Of a stretch of 64,000 nt of DNA, positions 52,201 to 60,908 are shown piece after piece (the stretch's first letter is position 1; every line of letters starts with the position of its first letter). The notes beneath the pieces were generated by a model that made no database searches, was not told the origin of the DNA, and was given only the letters and a program-made list of their open reading frames with translations. A program made the translations under genes and the position numbers. This stretch comes from Runella rosea (GTDB taxonomy: Bacteria; Bacteroidota; Bacteroidia; Cytophagales; Spirosomataceae), in NCBI RefSeq assembly GCF_003325355.1, contig NZ_CP030850.1, positions 5,883,501 to 5,947,500 on the forward strand, read 5' to 3'.

Positions 52201-52231
52201 GTGTGATGAGAAGTGTAATCAGTTTTTTCAT
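49190..52231 (-). CDS. Tandem amidohydrolase family protein, secreted
   Basis: The 1013-residue protein has a signal peptide (MKKLITLLITLSVCSYIWAQ) and two amidohydrolase modules. The first (about residues 35-440) has the fold signatures VLENGTLIIKNG and GKRIYPALID but carries MESDYG where the HxH metal ligands should be. The second (about 570-980) is complete: LTPGIIDEHSHIALF gives HSH, and ITCHSYVQSE, FTHILEG and TSINSDDAEM provide the later ligands. The second half is therefore a likely periplasmic hydrolase of a cyclic or linear amide, while the first may be structural. The C-terminal tail is Glu-rich and low in complexity. It is the first gene of a leftward unit. Confidence 0.88.
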   Translation of the reverse strand: MKKLITLLITLSVCSYIWAQTPTFPRNGVYDERPELYAFTNATIYIDARNVLENGTLIIKNGVIVGVGKDLQIPNGTVVTDLKGKRIYPALIDMESDYGMPEVKRTQGGGRGAPQQIESNKKGAYGWNQALNPETEAGKLFAVNNAKADELRKLGFATVLTHHHDGIVRGSGALVTLATDSENSVIVRSPVSAHLSFSKGSSGQQYPNSPMGAMALLRQTYYDAEWYKNAGKNVEYNISLDAFNALSGLPTVFEATDKWSLLRADKLGDEFKTQYIFRGNGDEYQRIDEIKASGGTLIVPLNFPAAFDVEDVWDADNVSLAEMKHWEMAPANAAALEKAGVNFVLTSALLKTKTEFWTNLRKAIEYGLSETKALEALTAIPAQLLKCDDKVGSLKTGAWANFIITSGNLFNADNVIYENWIRGKKYIINNLNQADIRGTYNLSMETEKGKLIITGKPEKPDYQIVLSDTVKITPKVTYLNDLISLNFQPDRKAPNATTRLTGYREGTGFKGSGETAKGTPTKWEAALQEPIKLAEARRDSTRKPAPNVGKPLFPFVGFGNAEKPKSETLLIKNASVWTSDDAGMLPNSDVLVENGKIARIGKNLSAANARVIDGTGKHLTPGIIDEHSHIALFSINEGGQSSSAEVRMSDVINPDDINIYRQLAGGVTMSQLLHGSANSIGGQSAVVKLKWGGNVSEMLLPEAQFIKFALGENVKQANSGNPTSRYPQTRMGVEQVFMDHFTRAREYERAWDSYNSMKTKIGMPVPRRDIELDALVEILNAKRFITCHSYVQSEINMLLKVADSLGFKINTFTHILEGYKVADKMKKHGAAGSSFADWWAYKMEVKDAIPYNAAILTKVGVLTSINSDDAEMARRLNQEAAKAVEYGGIAETEALKMVTINPAKIMHLDKRTGSIKTGKDADLVLWNNHPLSIYARPDYTIVEGAIYYSTEGDDKRRDEVEKERARLVQKMISAKTGGATAIRPPFRRQRMWHCEDVEGVMAEGEEQSEGEKK

Positions 52232-52400
52232 GAAGTGATACGGATTTTAGATTAGGTTACGGTTTCCAAATCTACTTTGGAAAAGTGTTGAAAAAAAGGG
52301 AGGCGTAAAAAAGTGCAGTTATTTACTGAAAAGATAATGCAATATTGGATAATGCGGTAGTTAGGTGGGTTCATTTAAAAAATAAAAGCCATTGTTTTTC

Positions 52401-52853
52401 CTACAACTGCACTTCGGTGGAGTACTTCACATCGTGCAATACCACTATACTGCTGTGGACTTTTACCATCGGGATTTCGGCAAATGATTTTAAGAAGCTG
52501 TCGTATTCTTTGATGTCTTTGACGAGGACTTTCAGTTGATAATCAACCATCCCGGCCAGATGATAACATTCCATTACCTGCGGCATTTGGCGGACAATTT
52601 TCTCAAATGTCTCGATGTTTTCGGTGGTATAAACGGGCATCGAAACGTTGCAAAACACTACTTGTCCGCGTCCTACTTTCTCGGGGTTTACCAATGCCAC
52701 ATAATTATTGATGTAGCCTTCTTTTTCCAAGCGTTTGATACGTTCAAAAACGGGGGAGGTGGTTAGGTGAAGGGCTTCGGCCAATTCTTTGATGGTCAAC
52801 TTGGCGTTTTGCTGCAACAACGCCAAAATACGGAGGTCAGTTTCGTCAAGCAT
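52401..52853 (-). CDS. Lrp/AsnC family transcriptional regulator
   Basis: The 150-residue protein begins LDETDLRILALLQQNAKL and has the winged helix-turn-helix of the family (TIKELAEALHLTTSPVFERI), then the RAM/AsnC ligand-binding domain (VYTTENIETFEKIVR, CYHLAGMVDYQLKVLV). Such proteins sense amino acids and control their transport and metabolism. The gene is divergent from the D-aminoacylase fusion gene, 218 nt away, and an Lrp-like box lies just before its own start. It is thus the likely regulator of that operon and of itself. Confidence 0.93.
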   Translation of the reverse strand: MLDETDLRILALLQQNAKLTIKELAEALHLTTSPVFERIKRLEKEGYINNYVALVNPEKVGRGQVVFCNVSMPVYTTENIETFEKIVRQMPQVMECYHLAGMVDYQLKVLVKDIKEYDSFLKSFAEIPMVKVHSSIVVLHDVKYSTEVQL

Positions 52854-52889
52854 AATTTGCTTTTGGGAGGAGGTATTTGACTTTATTTA

Positions 52890-52904
52890 AAGCAAAATAT
52901 GCTT
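52890..52904. promoter_or_regulatory. Lrp-type binding site between the regulator and the operon
   Basis: AAGCAAAATATGCTT matches the enteric Lrp consensus YAGHAWATTWTDCTR at 12 of 15 positions by my count and is nearly palindromic. It lies 37 nt upstream of the lrp-like start codon. A second dyad, ATTCTTT-TTTT-AAAGAAT (52940-52957), is in the same gap. Confidence 0.5.
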
Positions 52905-53071
52905 ATTTTTTGTAAAATTCTATTTTTTATGACTAATAAATTCTTTTTTTAAAGAATAAAAGACTATTTTCGTTCACACTTCATCAACATTTAAGAATCA
53001 AACGGTAGGCTCCTTGTACGCTTTGCCACCTTCTTCCTGAATCTTTTATCGAAATTTTCAACCCCAACTTT

Positions 53072-55600
53072 ATGGCAGCCAAACGATTCTTTTCGGTACT
53101 CTGTGTGCTGTTGAGCATTCAGCTTTCTTACGCTCAATACAGTCCTTCAAAATTGAAAACGTTGGATTCGGCATTGACAATTTTGCACCAACGGGCATCT
53201 TTTAGCGGGGTGGTTTTGGTGGCAGAAAATGGAAAAACCGTGTACAAAAAGGCGTTGGGTATCGCTAATTTGGCCTTGCAAGAGCCGCTCAAAACAACCT
53301 CTTCCTTCAATTTGGCTTCGGTTTCAAAGCAATTCATGGCGATGATGGTCATGATGTTGAAAGAAAAAGGAAAACTACAATTTGACGATAAGGTTCAGCA
53401 ACATTTACCCGATTTTCCCTACGAAAAGATAAGCATTCGGCACCTGCTCACCCACACGAGCGGCTTGCCCGAATATTTTGAGTTGGCCCAGAAACACAAC
53501 AATACGCTGGATACGCTGACCAACGAAAAGCTGCTTCAATTGTTGAAAACCCACCAACCCAACCTAGAATTTGGCGTAGGAGAAAAATGGGAGTACAACA
53601 ATACAGGCTATGTGATTCTGGCGTCGGTGATTGAGAAAGCGGCGGGGATGCCCATTGAAGATTTCTTTAAACAACAGATTACGAGGCCGTTGGGGATGAA
53701 TGATACCTACATTTATTGCCTTCGTATGAAACAATCACCCGTCAATCGGGTAATGGGTTATCAGCGAAAAAACGGACGGAATGTACCTAATGATTTAATT
53801 CGTTTGGACGGAGTCGTTGGCGATGGCAATGTGTATTCTTCGGTCGAAGATTTGCTGAAATGGGATCAGGCGCTGTACACTCAAAAACTGGTCAGTGCCG
53901 CTACGTGGCAGGAGGCCATAACGCCGGTTAAATTCAACAACGGTCAAACACATCCTTATGGCTTTGCTTGGTTTATCGAAAATGACGGGAAGGTGCTGTC
54001 ACACACGGGAAGTTGGGTCGGATTTTTCAATGAGATTATCCGAAATATCGAAAAAAAACAAACGATTATTATCCTTTCCAACTCTACCGATGCGACGGTA
54101 AGGAAAGTGGTAAAGGACGTTTTGGCGGGTAACGTACTGAAGTTGCCCAAAACTGAACTGATTTCAAACATTAAACTCATTGACGGGTCGGGCACTGCTA
54201 GTCGGCCAGCGGCTGTACGTTTGAGAGACGACAAGATATGGGAAGTCGGTGATTTAGTGCCTTTCCCTAACGAACCCGTGACCGAGGGAAAAGGAATGAC
54301 GCTTGCACCGGGTTTTATTGACAGCCACAGCCACCATTTTGGCGGCTTGGAAGAGCATCCCGACGGGATTGCGGCGCTCAATCAGGGAATTACGACGATT
54401 GTAACTGGGCAAGACGGAGGCAGTACTCCGATGGATACGATACAAAGTTTTTTCAAAAAACGACCCGTTGCCATCAACGTCGCCACTTATACGGGACATT
54501 CTACATTGCGGGCCAAAGCGATGGGAGCCAAGAGTTTATACCGAACCGCCAAGCCAGAGGAGGTAGAAAAGATGAAGAACTTGCTGCGGGATGAAATGAA
54601 CAAAGGCTCGCTGGGATTGGCGACGGGGTTGGAATATGAGTCGGCTTTTTTTTCCAATCGAGACGAAGTATTGACACTAGCCAAAGTGGCGGCGGAGTTG
54701 GGCGGACGGTACATGAGCCATATTCGTAGTGAGGATATTAATCTGGATGAAGCCATTGACGAAATCATTGAAATCGGCCAACAAACGAAAATGCCCGTGC
54801 AGATTTCGCACATCAAAATTGCTAAACGTGACCAATGGGGAAATGCGTTGGCGCTGTTGGGCAAGCTCCAAAAAGCACGCGCTCAAGGGGTAAATATCAC
54901 GGCCGATTGTTACCCCTACGATTTTTGGAACTCTACGTTGCGGGTGCTTTTTCCCAACCGCGATTATACAAATAGTGCAAGTGCTGAGTTTGCCGTAACT
55001 CAGCTGTGTGACCCCGAAAAATCGGTGGTCGTGCGGTTTGCGCCCAATAAAGATTATGCGGGAAAAACCCTTTCTCAAATTGCCACGCTTCGCCAAGAAA
55101 AACCCGCCCAAACTTTGATGGCTTTGATTGCACAAGCGGCTGATTTTGAGGAGAGAAATCCAGATTATGAGGGTGGAATTGAGGCGATTATGGGGAAGTC
55201 GATGGATGAGTCCGATATTGCGGATTTCCTGAGTTGGTCGCACACAAATATCTGTTCCGATGGCGCATGGCGTGGGCATCCCCGTGGTCACGGGGCTTTT
55301 ACGCGGGTATTGGGAACGTACGTACGCGACAAAAAAATCATGCCTTTAGAAACCGCCATTCACAAAATGACGGGGCTAACGGCGGAGCATTTGGGGATGA
55401 CTGACCGTGGAATTGTACAATCGGGGTACTATGCTGATTTGGTGCTGCTAAACCCCGAAACCGTGAAAGACAACGCCAATATTCAAAATTCTACCGCGCT
55501 TTCGTCGGGAATTGAAAAAGTATGGGTCAACGGTCAACTCGTTTATGAGTCGCAGAAAACCACGGGTAAATTTCCTGGGGTATTTATCAAAAGACAATAG
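53072..55600 (+). CDS. Serine hydrolase (beta-lactamase family) fused to an N-acyl-D-amino-acid deacylase
   Basis: The 842-residue protein has a signal peptide (to about residue 22), then a class C beta-lactamase/D-peptidase domain with SVSK (Ser83, Lys86), YNN (Tyr175) and HTG (311-313). From about residue 364 follows an amidohydrolase domain of the D-aminoacylase family: LIDGSGT, then GFIDSHSHH (His419, His421), GLATGLEY, SHIRSED, ISHIKI and RGHPRGHGAF. The Cys usually found in the GNCG-type motif is replaced by Asp (GQDGG). The two halves could first cut D-amino-acid peptides or esters and then deacylate the product, in the periplasm. The next gene follows 54 nt downstream. Confidence 0.9.
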   Translation: MAAKRFFSVLCVLLSIQLSYAQYSPSKLKTLDSALTILHQRASFSGVVLVAENGKTVYKKALGIANLALQEPLKTTSSFNLASVSKQFMAMMVMMLKEKGKLQFDDKVQQHLPDFPYEKISIRHLLTHTSGLPEYFELAQKHNNTLDTLTNEKLLQLLKTHQPNLEFGVGEKWEYNNTGYVILASVIEKAAGMPIEDFFKQQITRPLGMNDTYIYCLRMKQSPVNRVMGYQRKNGRNVPNDLIRLDGVVGDGNVYSSVEDLLKWDQALYTQKLVSAATWQEAITPVKFNNGQTHPYGFAWFIENDGKVLSHTGSWVGFFNEIIRNIEKKQTIIILSNSTDATVRKVVKDVLAGNVLKLPKTELISNIKLIDGSGTASRPAAVRLRDDKIWEVGDLVPFPNEPVTEGKGMTLAPGFIDSHSHHFGGLEEHPDGIAALNQGITTIVTGQDGGSTPMDTIQSFFKKRPVAINVATYTGHSTLRAKAMGAKSLYRTAKPEEVEKMKNLLRDEMNKGSLGLATGLEYESAFFSNRDEVLTLAKVAAELGGRYMSHIRSEDINLDEAIDEIIEIGQQTKMPVQISHIKIAKRDQWGNALALLGKLQKARAQGVNITADCYPYDFWNSTLRVLFPNRDYTNSASAEFAVTQLCDPEKSVVVRFAPNKDYAGKTLSQIATLRQEKPAQTLMALIAQAADFEERNPDYEGGIEAIMGKSMDESDIADFLSWSHTNICSDGAWRGHPRGHGAFTRVLGTYVRDKKIMPLETAIHKMTGLTAEHLGMTDRGIVQSGYYADLVLLNPETVKDNANIQNSTALSSGIEKVWVNGQLVYESQKTTGKFPGVFIKRQ

Positions 55601-55654
55601 CAATCAACAAAGCCTAAACGCCTTTTTGGAGGCGATAAAGAAGAGGTACACATC

Positions 55655-56716
55655 ATGAACAAAGCAATTATTTTAACCAATGGCCTGCTTACCACCAACG
55701 ATGCAAAAACAGCACATGGCTTGATTCGGGGCACCGAGCGTTACGAAATCGTCGGAGTAATTGACCCGCCTACAGCGGGCCGCGACGCAGGCGACGTGCT
55801 GGATGGAAAAGCCAGAAATATCCCCATTTTTGATTCATTGTCAAGTGCACTTATTCAGTTACAAAAGATTGATTATCTGATTATTGGGGTAGCAACGGTG
55901 GGGGGTGTTTTACCAGAAAATATGTTTGGTATTGTAAAAGAAGCTATCCAACAGCAGATTTCCATCGTCAATGGGTTGCACGAATACTTGAGCGAAAAAC
56001 CTGAACTAGTTGCGTTGGCGACGCAATATCAAGTGCAGTTGATTGATGTTCGTAAACCCAAATCCCGCCAAGATTTACATTTCTGGACGGGAGAAATTTA
56101 CGATGTAACTGTTCCGATTATTGCGGTCATCGGCATGGATTGTGCGCTGGGAAAACGCACCACGGCGCGGATGGTTCGTCAGATGTGTGAAAGCCAAGGA
56201 ATAAACGCCCAGATGATTTATACGGGGCAAACGGGCTGGTTACAAGGCGGCAAATACGGCTTTATTTTTGACTCAACCCTTAACGATTTTGTGTCGGGGG
56301 AGGTCGAACACGCGATTGTTTCGTGTTGGAAAGAAACCCAGGCCGATGTGATTTTGGTAGAAGGGCAATCATCCCTACGCAACCCTAGCGGGCCGTGCGG
56401 GTTGGAGTTTTTGATTTCTGGTAATGCCAAACACGTTATTTTGGTTCATTCACCCAAACGAAAATATTTTGACAACGAACCCCATTGGGGCAGGATTCCG
56501 AGTGTAGAATCAGAAGTGGAAATCATTGAAAAATTTGGGGCAAAAGTAATTGCCTTGGCTTTAAATACGGAAGATTGCTCAACGCAGGAATCGCTTGATT
56601 ACCAGAAACATTACGAGCAACAATTGCAAATTCCTGTGTTGCTACCATTGGAAGAAGGGGTGGAGAAGTTGATGCCAACTTTGAAAGAATTGACGCGCTT
56701 GAACGTAGAGCATTGA
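55655..56716 (+). CDS. dgcN: DUF1611 family protein, probable D-glutamate N-acetyltransferase DgcN
   Basis: The 353-residue product has an N-terminal Rossmann-like domain (IILTNGLL, VGVIDPPTAGRDAGDVL) and a C-terminal P-loop domain with GMDCALGKRTT (Lys167), YTGQTGWLQGG and VEGQSSL, the full DUF1611 layout. From published work as I recall it, DUF1611 includes DgcN, which acetylates D-glutamate so that its partner DgcA can racemise it. The following gene here encodes just such a partner, which supports the assignment. Other DUF1611 proteins are poorly known, so substrate identity remains inferred. Confidence 0.82.
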   Translation: MNKAIILTNGLLTTNDAKTAHGLIRGTERYEIVGVIDPPTAGRDAGDVLDGKARNIPIFDSLSSALIQLQKIDYLIIGVATVGGVLPENMFGIVKEAIQQQISIVNGLHEYLSEKPELVALATQYQVQLIDVRKPKSRQDLHFWTGEIYDVTVPIIAVIGMDCALGKRTTARMVRQMCESQGINAQMIYTGQTGWLQGGKYGFIFDSTLNDFVSGEVEHAIVSCWKETQADVILVEGQSSLRNPSGPCGLEFLISGNAKHVILVHSPKRKYFDNEPHWGRIPSVESEVEIIEKFGAKVIALALNTEDCSTQESLDYQKHYEQQLQIPVLLPLEEGVEKLMPTLKELTRLNVEH

Positions 56717-56772
56717 TGACACAAACGAGGCTGATTAAGAAGGATTTAGGCCGTTAACCTTTGGGCTTTTTC

Positions 56773-57834
56773 ATGAAAATAAAATCGATTCGTGCTTATC
56801 TCAAAAATCTGGCGTTGAGTAAGCCTTACAGCATTGCGGGGTATACGTTTTCGGACGTAGAAAATGTATTTTTGGAAGTAGAGCTGGAAAATGGCATGGT
56901 GGGCAAGGGAGCAGCAAGCCCCGCAGAAGAAGTAGTGGGGGAAACTTGCAAACAGACTTTTAAAAACTGCCAATCTATATTTTTTGAAAACCTTGTAGGA
57001 CGGGATATTCGGCATTTTCGGCAGTTGATTGATGAAGTAAAACGCCATTTCCGGCAGTTGCCTGGCACGCAGGCCGCCCTTGATATTGCCCTTCACGATG
57101 CCTTCGGGCAGTTTTTAGGTATTCCAGTGGTGGAGTTTTACGGACAAAAAATAACGCAACTGCCTACATCCGTAACCATCGGAATCATGTCGGTGGAGAA
57201 TACGCTCAGAGAGGCGGCAGAATACTTCAGACTGGGCTTTAAAGTATTGAAAGTGAAAACGGGCGAGAATGTTGAGCAAGATATTGAGCGAGTTTTGAAA
57301 TTGCACGAACGTTTTCAAAACAAACTCAAAATTAGAGTCGATGCCAACCAAGGTTACGCATTGGTTGATTTACAAAGGTTTTTAAGAGATACACAAGCCG
57401 TTGATTTAGAATTGATTGAGCAGCCTTTGCCCGTGGGAAAAGAGCCAGAATTACTTAATTTGAAAGTGGAAGAACGGCGGCTTTTAACGGCTGATGAGTC
57501 TCTCAAAGATGCGCATTATGCGTTGCAATTGGCACAACAACCGCAACCTTTCGGTAGTTTCAACATCAAACTGATGAAATGCGGTGGAATCCTAAGCGCG
57601 TTGGAAATTGCTAACATTGCCCAACACGCGGGCATAGACCTTTTTTGGGGTTGCAATGATGAAAGCATCGTGAGCATTACGGCGGCACTACACGCGGCAT
57701 TTGCCTGTTCCAACACCCGTTACCTTGATTTGGACGGTAGTTTTGACTTGGCCGAGGATGTGGTAAGTGGCGGGTTCATCTTAGAAAATGGATGTATGAA
57801 ATTGACCAGAAAGGCGGGGTTGGGACTTAGTTAA
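56773..57834 (+). CDS. dgcA: Enolase-superfamily epimerase, probable N-acetyl-D-Glu racemase DgcA
   Basis: The ATG at 56773 gives 353 residues beginning MKIKSIRAYL; a TTG 12 nt earlier is also in frame. It has the muconate-lactonising/dipeptide-epimerase layout: KVLKVKTG (Lys160, Lys162), metal ligands Asp190 (DANQGY), Glu216 (EQPLP) and Asp241 (ADES), and the second catalytic lysine at NIKLMK (Lys266). The LDLDGSFDL motif near the end resembles the DxD of L-Ala-D/L-Glu epimerases. Beside a DUF1611 gene the best reading is N-acetyl-D-glutamate racemase; a murein dipeptide epimerase is the main alternative. It lies 56 nt after dgcN. Confidence 0.82.
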   Translation: MKIKSIRAYLKNLALSKPYSIAGYTFSDVENVFLEVELENGMVGKGAASPAEEVVGETCKQTFKNCQSIFFENLVGRDIRHFRQLIDEVKRHFRQLPGTQAALDIALHDAFGQFLGIPVVEFYGQKITQLPTSVTIGIMSVENTLREAAEYFRLGFKVLKVKTGENVEQDIERVLKLHERFQNKLKIRVDANQGYALVDLQRFLRDTQAVDLELIEQPLPVGKEPELLNLKVEERRLLTADESLKDAHYALQLAQQPQPFGSFNIKLMKCGGILSALEIANIAQHAGIDLFWGCNDESIVSITAALHAAFACSNTRYLDLDGSFDLAEDVVSGGFILENGCMKLTRKAGLGLS

Positions 57835-57944
57835 AAAGCCGATAAGGGTCAAGTTGAAGGAAAGAAAACAGAAAATGATTGTTTTTTCCTAACTTCGTCT
57901 TGGTCAAATATTACTTTTTAACAGCATCCAAAAATCAGTGCGGT

Positions 57945-60782
57945 ATGACTAGGCGTGTTCCATTGCTTTTTTTTAGCCTTCTTTTTTCTTATTTTTCATT
58001 TGCTCAGAAAATTAACAAAGATTTTATTGACGGAGAAATATACCTAAAAGTTACTAATAAGCCCGTCGGAACTTTGACGGCTACCGTCAATTTCGAGAGA
58101 GAGCTTCCATTTTTAAAAGATTTTTCTACCGATTTTGTCCTGACAAAAATGAACCGTGCATTCTTCACCACAGGTTCTGAAAAACTTCAAAAAATATATC
58201 GCCTTACCGTAAAAAAACCGGATAAAATAGATGCGCTGATTGATTTGCTCAAGCAAAATCCCGAGGTTGAATACGTTGAGAAAGTACCTTTTCGCACTAT
58301 CATTGCCATGCCCAATGATTCGCTTGTGGGGTCACAATGGTCTTTAACTAAAATCAAAGCATTTGAAGCTTGGGAGGTAAATGCGGGCGATACAAACATA
58401 GTGGTGGCGGTGGTAGACAATGCCATTCAAACAAACCACGTTGATTTACAGGCGAATATGCTCCCAGGGCGTGATTTGTCAGATAACGACTATAACCCGA
58501 ATCCTCCCAATACCAGTTTCAGTCATGGTACACACGTGGCGGGAATCCTCAGCGCAGTGAGCAATAATACGGTGGGAATAGCGTCGGCCTCTAACAATCG
58601 AATCAAGATTTTGCCCGTAAAAGCAACGCCCGATGCTGGAAGCCCGCAGGGAATTTATAATGGATTTGAAGGCATCACTTGGGCGGCCGACAATGGGGCC
58701 CAAATTATCAGCCTCTCATGGGGCGGGGCAGGGTATTCGCAAGCCGAGCAGGAAGTGATTGATTATGTACATTCAAAAGGAATTGTGATTGTGGCGGCGG
58801 CTGGAAATAACAACAACGATGTGGAAAGTTTTCCAGCGGCGTATACGCATGTAATTTCGGTTGCCAGCCTTGATGCTGACGATAAGAGAAGCTCGTTTTC
58901 TACGTATGGTTCTTGGGTCGATATTTCGGCGCCAGGGCGCGGTATTTTAAGTACGGTTCCCACTGATGGATACGCCTCTTTTAATGGTACGTCGATGGCT
59001 ACTCCATTGGTAGCCAGCGTATTAGGTTATATATGGTCGTGCTCTCCTTCGTTGACTCCTGCGGAGCTTGAAAGTATTTTGGTCAACACGGCTGATAACA
59101 TCGACGCCGCTAATCCTACCCAAATTGGGCTTTTAGGAGCGGGTAGAATCAACTTGTTGAAGGCGATTTCTTGCTCCACACAGGGGATATTTTCGGCAAC
59201 GATTACGGCCAATGGCTCAACTTATCTTTGCCAAGGTGAATCAGTTACGTTGTCGGCCAATACAGGCCCTGGCCTAAGTTATCAATGGCTGATAAATGGG
59301 GAAGAGACCACGAATGCCGCTGATTCATTGGTGGTTAGTGCCGCCAATGACTACCAAGTGATAATTTCAAAACAGCAATGCGTTATCAATTCTGGTACGG
59401 TCAAGGTAAGAAACAATACGCTCACTACGGCGGCTCCGAGCGTAACCAACAAAGAGGCACCTTATTGTACGCCTTTAACCATCGGAAACGGATTGTTGGC
59501 CAATGCGGCTGACTGCAACTACGCAGGCCCGACGACTTTCACGTACAACGGCCCGACCATAGGTTATGATGGATTTAGTAAAAATGGAGATGATCCAAGC
59601 GTGAATGCCGCAGGCTTGGGTGGATTAATCACTTCGGTGAAAGTGTCGATCACGTGGGAGAAAAAAGACCAAGGCGATGAAAATACCTGTGATGCAGCGG
59701 ATGGGGGTGGTAAGCCGTTCAACGAAGAGGTTTCTTTTAAACTTAAATCTCCATCGGGAACGGTCATTACCTTGATTGCAGCAAACACTTATGCGTCTGG
59801 AACAACTACTTCGGGAATTGTAACGACGGTTTTTGAAGAGGGTGCAAGCCCAATACTTCTAAACTCACTTCCAGTGTCGGGTACATTTGCGCCCACTCAA
59901 TCATTTTCGGCTTTTATCAATGAAGAACCCGCTGGTGCATGGACGCTTTTGGCCGAAGACAATGGTTTTATTGACCCCTTGTGTGTCAAAAATTTTTCAG
60001 TCACCCTTACCACCAACAGCCCAGTGCTGGCACCGACCGTTACTTGGTGGGATTCTGCCACTGGTGGAGCGCTTTTAGGCTCTGGAGCGGAGTATTTAGC
60101 CTTGACGACGACGGTCGGAGTGCAGACCTATTATGTGCAGTCCAGATGCGAAGGGCTTTGCCCCAGCCCTAGAACGCCCGTTACGCTGACGGTTAGGCCT
60201 GTACCTCAAGTCTATGTATTTCCGATTTCAATGAACTTAGCCAATGACAGTACGTTCAACAATTTTCTAAAAAATCAACCACTTCAGGTGACTAAAGATA
60301 CTAGTAATCAGTATATAATAGTTGATTCGACCATGGTAGGAGGTGTAGTTATTGGCAATACGCCACCGTTGACAAGCCCCGTCACGCTTTGTACGACGAA
60401 AACGTATTTGCTGCTGGCCATTGGTTGTCCAACGAATAAACTCTCGTGGTCGAATGGTAAAAAAAGTCAAGCGCTTCTCGTCACGCCATCCATGCCGATA
60501 AATTATTCGGCCACCTGCACAGATTCTATCGCTTCCTGCGCGCCCATTACGTCCAATACCGTCGCTTTTGTATCGCCGCTGACGAATGTATTGATTATGG
60601 ATAAAATTTACGCCAATTCGGTGCAGACTTTTACGGGAATGACCATTACGGCTTCTAATGAAATAGAAACCCCCGCCCAAATTCAATACCGAGCCAACAA
60701 TGCCATTCTCCTAAACCCAGGTTTTAGCGCAAGCGGAAACAGTGTTTTTACGGCGCAGGTCGGAACAGGTTGTGAAAATTAA
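57945..60782 (+). CDS. Secreted subtilisin-like (S8) serine protease
   Basis: The ATG at 57945 gives 945 residues and a proper signal peptide (VPLLFFSLLFSYFSFAQ). A short propeptide region precedes the S8 domain, whose triad is Asp158 (VVDNAI), His194 (SHGTHVAG) and Ser350 (NGTSMATP). An Ig-like domain follows (YLCQGESVTLSAN, QWLINGEE), then a P-domain-like sandwich (SFKLKSPSG, GAWTLLAEDN), another Ig-like part, and a final segment AILLNPGFSASGNSVFTA found in many Bacteroidota surface proteins. A classical type IX sorting domain is not obvious at the C-terminus. It probably degrades protein outside the cell and could feed the upstream amino-acid operon, but this link is only positional. Confidence 0.92.
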   Translation: MTRRVPLLFFSLLFSYFSFAQKINKDFIDGEIYLKVTNKPVGTLTATVNFERELPFLKDFSTDFVLTKMNRAFFTTGSEKLQKIYRLTVKKPDKIDALIDLLKQNPEVEYVEKVPFRTIIAMPNDSLVGSQWSLTKIKAFEAWEVNAGDTNIVVAVVDNAIQTNHVDLQANMLPGRDLSDNDYNPNPPNTSFSHGTHVAGILSAVSNNTVGIASASNNRIKILPVKATPDAGSPQGIYNGFEGITWAADNGAQIISLSWGGAGYSQAEQEVIDYVHSKGIVIVAAAGNNNNDVESFPAAYTHVISVASLDADDKRSSFSTYGSWVDISAPGRGILSTVPTDGYASFNGTSMATPLVASVLGYIWSCSPSLTPAELESILVNTADNIDAANPTQIGLLGAGRINLLKAISCSTQGIFSATITANGSTYLCQGESVTLSANTGPGLSYQWLINGEETTNAADSLVVSAANDYQVIISKQQCVINSGTVKVRNNTLTTAAPSVTNKEAPYCTPLTIGNGLLANAADCNYAGPTTFTYNGPTIGYDGFSKNGDDPSVNAAGLGGLITSVKVSITWEKKDQGDENTCDAADGGGKPFNEEVSFKLKSPSGTVITLIAANTYASGTTTSGIVTTVFEEGASPILLNSLPVSGTFAPTQSFSAFINEEPAGAWTLLAEDNGFIDPLCVKNFSVTLTTNSPVLAPTVTWWDSATGGALLGSGAEYLALTTTVGVQTYYVQSRCEGLCPSPRTPVTLTVRPVPQVYVFPISMNLANDSTFNNFLKNQPLQVTKDTSNQYIIVDSTMVGGVVIGNTPPLTSPVTLCTTKTYLLLAIGCPTNKLSWSNGKKSQALLVTPSMPINYSATCTDSIASCAPITSNTVAFVSPLTNVLIMDKIYANSVQTFTGMTITASNEIETPAQIQYRANNAILLNPGFSASGNSVFTAQVGTGCEN

Positions 60783-60908
60783 AGCTGAAACAATTCAAAG
60801 CTTTTAGAATAGAGCGAATGATGAAATGAAAACCGAACAAAGTAGTTTTGAGGCAGGTGAAGGCTTTGGCACATAAAACCTGTTCGTTTCTCCGCAAAAT
60901 ACACTATA

